From NCBI RefSeq assembly GCF_020080835.1, contig NC_058158.1, forward strand, positions 32,754,305 to 32,818,304: DNA of 64,000 bases, written 5' to 3'. The DNA comes from Cotesia glomerata (taxonomy: Eukaryota > Arthropoda > Insecta > Hymenoptera > Braconidae). The translations under genes were made by a program, and so were the position numbers. The notes beneath the pieces were generated by a model. The model saw nothing but the letters and a program-made list of their open reading frames with translations, made no database searches and was not told the DNA's origin. The first letter of the stretch is position 1. The number at the start of each line of letters is the position of its first letter. Below, in pieces: positions 1 to 12,000 of this stretch.

Positions 1-66
1 CACAGCGACACTTTCCGGGCGAATAGAGACTCAAATTGAAAGCACTAGCTGCGAGATGCGGAGCTA

Positions 67-141
67 CTAGACCGAGTATGCCATCAGGAAAAACACGATG
101 GCGAAGAATAAAGTGACAACCGGATGGACGTTTTGTTCCTC
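67..141 (-). CDS. Candidate last coding exon with hydrophobic C-terminus
   Basis: Read on the minus strand, a possible acceptor (TTTCTCTTTATA, then a GGGTCCAG boundary) precedes an open stretch beginning EEQNVHPVV, continuing through the hydrophobic run TLFFAIVFLMAY and ending SV-stop, with TAG at 69-67. A short hydrophobic tail right at the stop would suit a tail-anchored or GPI-signal C-terminus; that is inference. The block at 1-150 is GC-richer than the A/T-rich DNA to its right. This reading needs the upstream exon to end in phase 0, as exon 20568-20684 does in one of its frames. A second minus frame (beginning GTKRPSG after a phase-1 junction) stays open to the window edge, and a plus-strand frame also stays open for about 27 codons to a stop near 84. 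The reading is therefore not unique. I do not recognise the family. Confidence 0.28.
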   Translation of the reverse strand, partial: EEQNVHPVVTLFFAIVFFLMAYSV

Positions 142-395
142 CTGGACCCGCGGATGTATAAAGAGAAATATACAAATAAAATATATAGAATAGAAAGATG
201 GATACATCTTGCGACAGAATGTGTTGCAAATTAAAAATTCACATAACTCGAGTTAAAAAACCACTGAATATTTTTCTACATGACTCACTTTTATTTTGTA
301 CATCTTTCAAGCTATTGTCCCTAATAAACCGTAATTTACCCCCTTGAAATATTCATAAATATTGCATTTAATTTATTTAGGCAATTAGCCTTACG

Positions 396-435
<40 letters not shown>

Positions 436-2726
436 AGACATCACAACAGTGGAATCGCGTGACACTCACCAATTACGACGAATTAGTGTAGCGATATAAA
501 TTATAGAGAAGGTTTACGAATTGAAAAATAAAATCTAGCAAAAAATACATACGCCTACAAAAAAACATGTAAGAAAAAAAAACAGAAAATGAAATAAAAT
601 AAAATGGTGATGTCTTCACCGATAGAGTGGGTTAATGAAAGGAAAGGATTTACAGAGTCGAAGCCGTGGAATTTGGATGCTGCAGCAATCTTGATAGCCA
701 CAATCCATGGTTGCTTGGTATGGATCGTGGATGGAGATGGACCGATGGAGAGGGTATCATGACACGCAATGTCTTAAAAGTATAGAGTATCCCTACACAT
801 AAGTGATGAGTACTACACCACATATAACACCAGCATCTCTTTGAGCAAAAGATAAATCGAGATAGAGAGTGGGAGAAAGATCGAGGGTCATTGGACCAAA
901 CCGTGAGTGGTGTCGGGATGCCGCAGAGTGCCGGAGCCTCTTCGACGATTCTACTAACTATTTTTGGCGATGAAATACAGCCCACTGAGAATATACAACA
1001 GCTCACTCACTCGCTCACTCGTTCGCTCGCTCATTCGTTCTGTCTTGAACTCATACTTCAATAAACATAAAAATAACATGAACATATAATATAAATACAC
1101 CCCTAATTTATTTGCATTTTAAAAACAATTGCAAGTAAATTGCTCTCACGAGTGATATACACCGGTCAACAAAGTCTCCGAGCCCTATATCACCTCGGTG
1201 TTGATGTTTCAGCTTCTGGGTACGACCAACACTCGTTATAACTGCTCTCCGTCCATTTAATCCGTGGACTACTTAGCTGTGAGATTAATTGACGATTGTG
1301 GGCGCGATGGACCGCAGTGAATTAGCTTTATAATCACGGCAGGGCATCTTTCGACTCATACTCTTTCTCCGCGTATCTTACGCTCTCTGAGGGAGACTCT
1401 GAGGGATTATGTGACTGTAATATGCTGCATACAATACGTACAAACAAACAGATAAACGTATAACGGCGCTAAGAAAAGAAGAGAGTACGCAAAACCACGA
1501 CTCGAGTTTGTCTTACAAATGAGCCGCGCGACGCCGATGATTTAGTACGCGGCTGGTCTCCACTCACCACACTCTGTCTCTGCTTGCTCTTTGCTCTTTC
1601 TTTCTCATCCCCATTCTCATTCTCATCATCGTCGTCACAATAACAATCATAATCATATAAATCTTTATCTTACACATAAATATATATATTCTGATGCCGA
1701 TTGGGTGGCTCGGCGATGCGTTTAACCTTTGGCAGTATGACGAGAGTGTGGGCGGTTAGTTACATTTTCGTTATTACGCTCACCAGCCAATAAATATCAC
1801 CTCTTCTGCAGCAATTTATTCATTTTTCTTCAAGCTTTTATCCATTCACTTGATTACACTTGATTTAAGACACTCTGCTCGACATGTTTTATCCCTGTAC
1901 TATAAATACACAGTATATCATGGTATGGTATGGTTATACCGTATATTTATGTCGTGGAGGTTCGATTCGATCAATCGACGGTCTTTATAGTGTCGCGACA
2001 CTTGTCCATTACTCAGGAGATGTCACTGTGCTGGCTATACTGTCGACTGTCGGCTCGCGGTCGACACGCAAAGTCTCTTGTACTACTAGAACAGGCCGAG
2101 GTATGCTATAGTGTAGGATCCTTTCGGTATCAGGACAACAAAAACAGAGCCAAGAAAAAATAAACGTGGTAATAAGAAATAAATCGTGGAGAATGAATAA
2201 AATTTTCGAAGCCTAGATTACAAAAGACAGAGAAGAAGGGGAATGAGAAGAGACTTTAATAAATAAAGTGGAAAAGGAACTTCTGAATATTTTATCTCTA
2301 GATCGATAGAATATTCGTGATGACGATGATGTACATAACTCAGTTTTAGCTCATCTTTAATTCCATTTGTACTATAGTCGTTCTCATTTGTAACCTTTTT
2401 TTCTTCGGGTAATCCGCTAACAAAATATCACTAACTTCTACCTACATTCCATCGGGTTCTCGTAATCCCGATGACGCACGACGTGTCGCCGTGACAAGGC
2501 GAAGAAAGACCGAAATACCGATCTACATCACCACGGAAACGATATACATCAAATAAAAATAACTATTTCTCTCTGCACGCTAAAAATTCAGACCGCGATC
2601 GTTATATTTCAAATATAACGTGGGAAAAACATGTCATGGATAATTAATTTGAATATTACAGATAAATAAAACAGCTTGTTAATAAATATCGGAGATTGAA
2701 AGTCAGGTTGGATATTAAAATATTGT
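142..2726. other. AT-rich non-coding stretch
   Basis: No supported gene. It holds an uninterrupted A-run at 396-433, a degenerate CTCA/CTCG/TTCG tetranucleotide array at about 1003-1040, and a (TTCTCA)-like run near 1612-1626. A 118-codon minus-strand open frame at 650-1006 is Ser/Cys-rich with no domain and is within chance length. GTGAGT-like donors on the minus strand near 300, 468 and 1563 have no convincing partner acceptor. Confidence 0.6.
396..433. repeat. Poly(A) run, about 38 nt
   Basis: Uninterrupted A-run. No target-site duplication or retroposon body is evident beside it, so I cannot say it is a retroposon tail. Confidence 0.85.
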
Positions 2727-3608
2727 AAAAAAAATTAGGAAAACGGTTGACCCTGAAGGCCATCCCTGCAACTTCCCGCTAATTCCATACCTGGATGCTT
2801 AAAATTGCACTTATGCCGTTTTTAAGCGCTCTCCGAGCTCAAAAATACAGTTTATGTGTTGTTTTGAGCTCTCCGAGCTCAAACAGATAACATTTCTATG
2901 CTTTTGAGCTCTTCGAGCTCAGAAGTCTAATAAAAATTTGATTAAACACTATTTTTTGAGTTTTCAAACCGCAATAACTTTTGAATGAATGAACCGATTT
3001 TTACGCGGTTGGTGGCGTTAGACGCAGTTTTTTAAGCCTTTTAAAAAATCTTTAAGTTTCAATTGATCAAACTAGACATTTCGGAGTAATTCCGAAAAAA
3101 CACTTTTTTGGGTTTTCTTTCCTGCACGATATCTCTCGAATGAATCAACCGATTTTAACCGGATTAGCGGCGATCGACGTGGTTTTTCAAAGTTAAGAGC
3201 TGATTAGTTTTTGAAGTTGATCGATAGAGCCGTTCGAAAGTTATTCTAAAAAAACCACTTTTAAAAAAATTTTTTTTTACAGTTTTTTTTTGGATTTTTC
3301 GAAATCTATCGGTCCGAATCAGTCCAAATTATATCCAAAATCTAAGTTTGGACAAGCCCTTTCGAATGGCGCCAACCGCGATCGAATCGATCAAGCCATT
3401 CAAAAGTTATGAGAGGTTTACATACTTACATACACACACACACACACACATACAGACATAGTGACACCCTCGCGGGGATAGTCAGGGAAGCTTCCTGTGA
3501 CCTTCAAACGTCGAGATCTGATGAAAACTGGATTTTTGTAAAATGGGGTAAAACCAATAACTTCCCGATTTTTGAAAATCTGAGATTTTCTTAGCGGAAA
3601 GTTGAAAA
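2727..3608. mobile_element. Repeat element A, copy 1
   Basis: About 880 bp, also present at 27387-28237. The conserved body begins with ATTAGGAAAACGGTTGACCC, followed by AACTTCCCGCTAA at 2770-2782. It ends in the near-inverse TTAGCGGAAAGTT at 3591-3603, which looks like a 13-bp terminal inverted repeat with one mismatch. Three palindromes of the type GAGCTCTCCGAGCTC start at 2826 (degenerate), 2866 and 2906, exactly 40 bp apart. The interior carries two diverged internal repeats (around CGATTTTTACGCGG and CGATTTTAACCGG) and a short CA array near 3431-3450. No long open frame is present, so it is a non-autonomous repeat of unknown class. Part of the 3' half also occurs inside element B at 61627-63303. 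Confidence 0.8.
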
Positions 3609-6600
3609 TTGATAATAATACTCCAATAAGCGAACATAATAAACAATAAATATAAGCAAGAAGAAGTCGCCGACGATTGAGACGTCGTAGTGCCCGTGAC
3701 AGTTATCTGATTCATGGACATGCCGAGTGTATTTTATGCTGTACGACCTATGAATACAGATCGATCGATCCGCGGGGGCCAGTACACAGGCTAAACGGTT
3801 AAAGCAACCATCCAGCCGCCTGCTAACTGGTACTGAGCACTGAGACAAAGAACCGAAGCGAATGAAAGATCATACTCGCTCCATATGTAATATAATAAGT
3901 ACACAGATGTCTAGATCCATATACGTAAACATATTCATACATATCAATTACTATTAAGATCTAGTTGTTATATTCATAATTTATTATCTACAAAGAGCGA
4001 TACGAATCGTTTTATTGGTCTTTTATTTCCACCCGCAGAAACATTAACAATCTAATTGTTAAGCCATTATTAACTTATGCATGCATACTAATATAATGTC
4101 TGATGTCTGATGTATGATGTATGATGTCTGATGTCTACTCTAGATTCTATACGAGTCTATACTTTCTCGTTGCCGTGTAATATACTCTCTGCACCATTCA
4201 CCACAGTTTGTCATACAAAATAACAGTCGACCAGTAATTTCAGTGACAGTAACAATTAATAACGCCACGGAGTTATTTGTACGCTGTATATCTATCTCCA
4301 TGCATACATAGTGTACAATATAGAATACTCTATATATTAATACTGAAACAAAGACACGAGCGCAGATGACTGATGTCTCGACACAGTTTGTAGCTGTACC
4401 TTTGACTCGCGTTGACATTTAAACCCCCGTTGTGTGTCGTGTGTCATTTATACTGAGCAGAGTTTAGTGCTGAGACTACTGGTGGATGCTAGGACAGAGT
4501 TTGCAGTTAAGTGTACTATATGTTCCATACTATATGTTATAGAGTGCAGTCATGAAGCTTGGCTCGGTCTCAGTCAAATGTGTCTCTTGTTACGCGACAC
4601 CTACAACCGGAAGACACACTCCTATATAACATACCACAGTGTTATTATTATAACTAGAACTATAACTATAACATATGAGCGGTATATCGCGGGATAAAAA
4701 GAGGAGGCCGCGACACGAGCGGGCAATTTATCGTCCTATGCAAATAAGAGGTATAACCAAGCGAGTTGAGGGCTAGAGAGCAACATACCATCAACGCTAA
4801 GACCAGGCTCACCTGCCTTACCTGCTGTAATGGCTAAGGCTACTGAGACAGGTGGAGGAAAGCCCGGGTGGAGCTAACCAAAGTCTACAAGGCTTGAGCT
4901 TGAGATATCTCGTATCGTATAGATGTTCATGTTCATGTTCATGTCTATGTATGTGTATGTTGCTAGAGCACGTACTCAAGATTGTGCTAATTAATGCCAT
5001 AGTCCTGGGTCCATCGTGCTAAAGGTAAACCCAGAGCTTGAGTCTGCTCTGCTATGTATGCTCGGTGATGTGTCGCCGTTAGTATGATAATTGTAGCTAT
5101 TGAACGTGAGAAGTCGTCTTAATTAGACGGTACATGTTATGTGCATTGAGGTTTAATTATTATAAATTTATTTTATCTGGGTATTATTTTTATAAAAATT
5201 GAAATTTAAATAGACTTATTAAAAATAAATGGACAGGCAATTGATTTCACGGCGTTTTAATGGATGATCGCGTATTTAACGAGTGTCGAGGGTCGTCAAG
5301 ATATGACATTTACGCGCGAAAGCGCCAATAAAATAGCTCTTACCAGCGGCACAAGCATCCAGAAGGGTTAATGGAAGCACTAACAGTAACAGTGATTCGT
5401 GTTCATGCAAGTAACGTTGTAGATGTTGTATATGTATACTTTGTGTAGCTCTTTCTTTATTTAATAAACTTTTTTATTTATCCTCGTCGACATGTGATGA
5501 GCACGTGCCTGTGTATATATTAGTATCGAAACGAGTATCTGCGTGCTCAGCTTGCGGGTAGGATGTTGCTTTTTGTGGCCTGCTACCACGTCTTACTCCC
5601 CGGAGAATTCACGCTCCCTCTCGTTTACTTCGTAATTAAAATCTCTGCCGGAAATACGATACTGTCATCTCGGCAAAAAACATTAACGACAAAAAATAGT
5701 TTTAGCTTTTTTGTGCGTTAATTTACAGGATATTTTAAGAAAATAAGAGCCATATTTTTGGTCTTATTAGTTTTATTCCTCATTATTGTTTTAGGAACGA
5801 AAAAAAAATTTTTTTAGAGCAAATGACAACCGACGTTTTGACAACCGTTGGCTCTAGTGATTTATTTAGATACTATTTTATTTAATAATTATTTTGTCAC
5901 GCTAAGATACGTATGGGTGGAATGAAATTAGCTGGTTGAAAATAGCGATGGCTCCTATAACTCACTAGTAAAATTGCTGTCTTGTTAGCGCTTGTAGCTA
6001 ACCTTCGTCATTATCATTATCATCATCAGCAACTTCATAGTCTCTTATTTTGTTTTTAAAGAGTAATAAGATCGCTATTATATTGCATCAAGTTGGTAGC
6101 AATGAAGCCCATCAAGACTGTGGTGCAAGACTTAAGAAACGCGAACACTCAGATGATTATATATTGCTCGAGACGTTACTCGTTACATCTCATCCAAATA
6201 AGAGCTTTTAAAAATACAAGAAATGAATGATGGTGTGGCGAATGTTATTCCCCATACGCATAACCTGCTGCTACTATGCACCCTCTCTTTCTCTCTCCCT
6301 CTCTTGTTTCATACCATACTCTATGCTTCTCTAGTCTATCGCCAGGCCACGGTATGAGGATTATACAGAGGCATGGGATACCAACAACGATGCAGCATAA
6401 ATGTACGGCACTATCTGCTCGTCGCATCTCCCTGGGGTATGAAACAAACGAAAAGCGTTATCGCTACTAGCAACCTGATAAATCCCGCTGGAGAATAATG
6501 AGCAGACATTACTCATGCGCACTCGACGTGTCAACTCACGCACTTTTCTCATTTTACTTTTTTTATCCTACGTCCTACCTTTTCTATCATTATCATTATC

Positions 6601-9600
6601 ATTAGCAATACAAAACTATATTTTTCATCAGTGATAATATTCAAATTTCATAATCTAAAAATAAACTTATTAAAAATAAAATAAAATGAACTGAGCATTG
6701 CTCATTAATTCACTTTGGATCACGAGAAATTCAAATTATCATAAAACAAAATTACAATATTTAAATATTAATGTCACGTAGGTGTTAAGCAAATGCAATT
6801 GAGCGTAATTGAAATAAATATTATCCGAAGAACCACAACAACGAGGGCATTGAATCAGAAAAGTGCTGAGATCCATAATATCTCTATGCATATACACATA
6901 CACATATATAGGCATATACACATATGCGTGTATCCAGTATAATACGATACAAAATATACGAACCCCGTGGTTGACGTTGAGTGACACGGCGAGTTAAGCT
7001 TGTCCGTTTAGTCGCGACCGCCACCAACCAGCAGTCCCTGGTTGCTGCTATTGCTGGTACTGCTGCCGGCGGGTGGCTAGAAGCTCACCCTTCAATTTCA
7101 TCATACAATAAAACACGTGGCGACAAATTCGCCGCTTGGCAATCACGATCAAAACCGCCCTCTGACTACTGTACCCAGCATGTCTGCGGATATCAACTCT
7201 ATTCAATGACTTTGTTCAAAACATTACGATCCAAACTAATTATCAATAAGAAAAAGCGTGAAGAATTTGAATTTATTCAACGAAAGCTCTTCTCATTTCG
7301 ATGCTAAATGTTTATTTTATTGAGCACGAATATCGTGTGAATTGGAATTTTATGAGCGAGCGGAGGCTTTGAGGCTTTCTTTGATGGACACGAACATGTC
7401 CGTGTATGCAGACATGCTTTTTACCGAATGTTACCGGACTTATGGAGATGCTGATAGGCTAAGTTCACTACGTATATAGGACGACAAACATATTACAGAG
7501 AGACGCACGTTGTCTTGTCTATATAATCCATCGCAACAAGTTTAATGCGCGTAAGTATAAGCAGGTATTCGTCTGTAAAGTACATTCTACGATACGATCG
7601 GTCAAGTGTGTTGTAATACACACACTGGACAAAAAGCGCCAAGGAATATAAATGGTGAGAGAAAGCTAAAATAAAATAAAGTATCAAGTTGAATTGAGTT
7701 GAGTATTCCTACTGAGTACAGACGGTATTCTTACACGGTTGAGGGTTGCTAATGTTATTCCATTAAATTCTCTGGAGATTGGTGCGTCACTGGGCAGTGT
7801 GTTGACGTAGTGCTGCAAAAAATCACCGGGTAGTGATCTCAATCAACTGGTGCTGTGTAGTGGCGATAACGACGATGGAAACGAGCGATAAATTAATCGA
7901 TGACGGGCACGGTAAACGCGATCCGACTTGATTGTGTCAAGGGAAAAGACGGAGCTCTGCATGGTGGATAGAGGATGTTTAGGTCTGTGTTGATGTTCAT
8001 GTTGATGTTGATGTTGATGTTGATGTATGTCGAAGTAGAGAGAAGTAAGGAGTGAAGGATGCATAGTAAGAATAAGAAGTAAGAGTAAAGAGGCTGAGCT
8101 AAACTCCTGGGAATAGAAAACGGGGAGTCGCGTTACGGAACGGCGAATTGCCTACAAGAACTCGGGTATTCCACTAGCGAGTATAAACGGACTCAACGAA
8201 CCGTGTCGTTACAAGAGCTAAAAAGCTGTGTGATCGAATGGAAGAACTGCGAGCCATCGAAAGTCATCCTGAAAAGAGAAGGATGAAGATCGAGTTGGAG
8301 ATAGTGAGAAAAAGAAAACCAAGAGATGAGACACCGGTAATAATATACTCGTGTATGCCATACAACACAACTTGGCACAAGGTTCACTCCATTTTTATTT
8401 CTTATTATTTTATATCGCGTATATCTTACTACGCTGTACTATATACTATAAACTTATTTTTATCCTTATACGCACGGGTACTTATTTAGTCAGTTACTTA
8501 CTTGCATGTTTGCAAATATTGTTAATGTAAGTATTGTATAAAAAAAGTTTTAGCAACATTACAAGGAAGTTGTTACGTGCTGAGTAGAAATATTGCTGCG
8601 ACGAGTGGTAGAATGGGCGATACGAGCTAAAGTTGAGTAAGAGGAAATAAATAGAAGAGAAGAGAAGAGAAAAGAAGAGAAGATGAAGTAACGCGCGTGG
8701 AAAGACCAGGCTCCGTGGGGTGAAACTTTTCTTCTTTTGAAACAAACTTTTTCTTTTTTCTTTCAGTTTTTTATTTAAGTTATATATTTTTTGGGCTCGG
8801 ATCTCGGATCGGTCTCACGTTAAGGAACGAATGCAAGAGATGGAGGAAAAAAAAGGGTAGGTAGTGTGTATACGGGTTATAGTTGTGTACAGGAGTGTGT
8901 AAGTTGGTTTTCGACGTACTCAAGTTATTTAGAGCCGGCGCCACCCTGCCTTGAGTGCTCCGCTGACTTACATCTTTCAGGGCGAAGGGTGTGCTAAGAG
9001 GGCGTGACCGAGATCTTGCGGTGCCTCTTAAGGAAACTTTTACCATATATACCAGCAAAAAAACAATAAAATAAAATATAAAAGAAATTTGCTGCGAATA
9101 AATAGAGACAAAGACATCAACCAGAAGGAATTTTTATATGAAATAATGACTCAGATTCTACAGCCGATCAGAGTGAGATGATGTTCGATACCAGTCAAAT
9201 CGAATAGGAGCAGTGTCGCTATCTTGCTATTTTATCGGGACATCGCGAGGAAAAAGAACCTCAGGAACACACATCGATCGTTCCCGATCGACGGTGATGC
9301 ATCATCCGGGCAATCTTATCCTTCTAAATCTAAATCTTCCCCTGCTCTTCCTCGGTCACGTTTCTCTCTACTCGAGTTAAATTCCCTCTCGGCTGAATCG
9401 CATCTTCTTTATGTCAATCGCCCAAGCCGTGCAATATTACGTAAATAATGATTGACTGAATTTTTATAGTAAAAACTCCGGGATTTTTCAAAGTATAAGC
9501 CACTCCATAAATGGATTTTCCTTGCTGTTGCTATTGGTTAATATCCAGCTTGATTATGTTACTCAGCAAGGAAATTTATCCATCAAGATTATGATAATCA

Positions 9601-12000
9601 TTTGTAAAAGGATGCATGACTAAAATTATCCATCTATGGAAATTTTGTTTTATAAACAGATTTTTCTTTAGATCTCAACCTTAACCTCCAGTTTCGCAGA
9701 TCTCGCATCACACGCGTGCTCGCCCGTAGGCGACGTAATATGTACCGTGGAAGAATCAGTCTCTTACTATGTTGTATGTTGTATTATAAAGCAAAGGGCT
9801 GGGAAGGGATAGGAGGGTCAGACGTTGTTGAGACGGAGGTAGCAACATTCCATCAAACCAGCCTCCATCTTATCCAACCGCTGACCCTCCGGGCTCAACT
9901 CTGCTGAGTAGAGCCTTCGCTTGTCTTTCTCGCTATCACGTCACTGATTTGTATCACCTTTTACTCACTCGCCCAGGAGATGTAAGGACTGCGAATAAAA
10001 AATATTCGTTGTAGTAAAAAACAAATTCTAAAGGCTAAAAAATGTTTTTTTGTGAGCACCTTTATTTTTTACGTAGGAGGAGAATCGACACCAGCATGGA
10101 CGGACGGTGTGTTGGTTGGCACGTTGCAATGGAGACCCGAAACTCGAGAACTCAAGAATTTATCCTCTTGTTTGTGTATTTTTTTTATCTTTATTTTGGC
10201 GCTGTTGTTATGTTGTGATTTTTGGCGACTGGTGAAATTTGCTTGACGGATATGAAGCGAAATTAGTACTGTTGAGGGTAATTTATAAATAAAGGAAAAG
10301 CGCGGAATAAGATGGAGAGTAAAAGTGTTTGAGTTTGAAATGGTAAATGCATGGTTAATGGAAAAAAAAAAAATTAAATAAAAAAAATGTAAAAATATTG
10401 TTATGTTGAAGTTAGGCGCCTTAATACTGACTACTGACGTCCTCGACATCGCAACGCGAGTGGTGAATAGGCGCGTTGACGTGTCTCGATGGATGCATTT
10501 TTAACACAACTAAAATAGCGTATCCCAAAGGCATTTAGAGTTGTAACATTGAACGTAAAAGCGAGAAGAGACATCTCTTATAAAGCCCAGACAAAACAGC
10601 AGCAGCTGCTTCGACTACGACGCCAACCAACGCATACATATATATATGCTTTTACATATTTATTTTTATTGCTTATATACAGTATAAATATCTATATAGA
10701 TATAGATAGATCTCATCAGCATATTTCCCCTAAACATTTTCTCTCACACATACAAAGACTTTTCAATCTCCCGAAACCATCACCCGGTAATTTATTTAAA
10801 TGAAATAAAACTAAAAACATGAAAATAAAAAGAAACAGAATGAGAAACATAAACTACCTTTTATGCAAATCCACAAAGTCAAAATCATTCAAAATATATT
10901 ATTGTTATTGTTATTATATTGATAAATAAATTTAAATCCGGATTATAATCCAGATAATATATTGCTTGTTCCATGTATTTAGTATTTATTAATCAAGTTA
11001 AGTATTTAGTATTATAAAAACATTAAGTTCAAGGAGACAGACAGAAGCTCAAAAATAAATGGTTTTACTTTGCAGCAATTAGTGTCTTGGTATTAAATCC
11101 AAAAAACCGGAAGTGCAGAGACGGTAAGACATACAAGATAATCCAGAGCCTACTGAGAAAATCTAAGTCCAAGTTTAAGTACGAGGAGAAAGACGTACGA
11201 TGGTCCCTGAACTGTCGTCTTGTTGCAATTTGTATTCTCGCACATTCTCGGACATAACACGCGATCTCTCTTGTTTATATAGTTAAGTTCGGTCTAGTTT
11301 AGTTTAGTTACTCTACTTGTTTATATGTGCTGTGCATAAATACAGTAACCGTCGCGACGTCGACGACGCTTTGGATAAAAGACACGATGGAGGTCTTGTC
11401 GAGTATGGTAATGCGTTGAGCACCTGCAGTGATAAATTGATTATCCTTTCCCTCATTCGTCTTAAAGAAGCCTTTGCGTACATGTATGGATCGATAAACA
11501 CGTGGGGTTGCTCTCTCCTTTCCTCTTTCTCTTTTTCCTCGAACTCTGTTTCTGATACGCTTGCATTATTTATAATAAATACATAATATCCATCCATACT
11601 TTGCATATTACCGTACGCGTACATAAAAGTCTTCCAGACTGTTAAAATCCAACGAAAACTGCCAACCATCCCAGAGCTGATCGGTACTGATGGATATAAA
11701 AATTTATATAAGTGATTGATACCCCGGAGGCATCTATTGCCAATGCAATTTTATAAAATTCCTCACTCTCGCACGATCCAGAGAAAATTAAACGCTCTGG
11801 GCTTTTTAATCCCGATTATCGGTAATTTTAAATTTATATTATTTTTTTTTTAAGAAAAATAAAATAAAATAGAGGACAAAATAAGTATAGAAGGACACGA
11901 GAGTAGAGAAAAAGTGTGAAGAAGGTAAAGTGATTGGGATCGGGATTGAGAATAAATAAATTGTTGGAGTAAAGTTGAGTGTTGAGCTTGTGAGTTGAAG
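3609..12000. other. Non-coding stretch with short tandem repeats
   Basis: I find no supported exon. It contains a degenerate TGATGTC/TGATGTA array at about 4097-4135, a (GATGTT)n array at about 7990-8026 and a GA-rich run at about 8655-8685. Open frames of 60-126 codons occur on both strands but are low-complexity or lack start context, splice signals and domains. A 21-nt segment at 4822-4842 (minus) flanked by good splice signals is discussed under rejected items. Confidence 0.55.

Noticed and set aside
650..1006. 118-codon minus frame near the left edge
   Set aside because: Ser/Cys/His-rich with no motif and no splice sites; not phase-linked to the candidate exon at 67-141.
4822..4842. 21-nt minus segment between CACCTGTCTCAG and GTAAGG, a possible micro-exon
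   Set aside because: It begins TAG, a stop if entered in phase 0. It works only after a phase-1 junction and has no other support.
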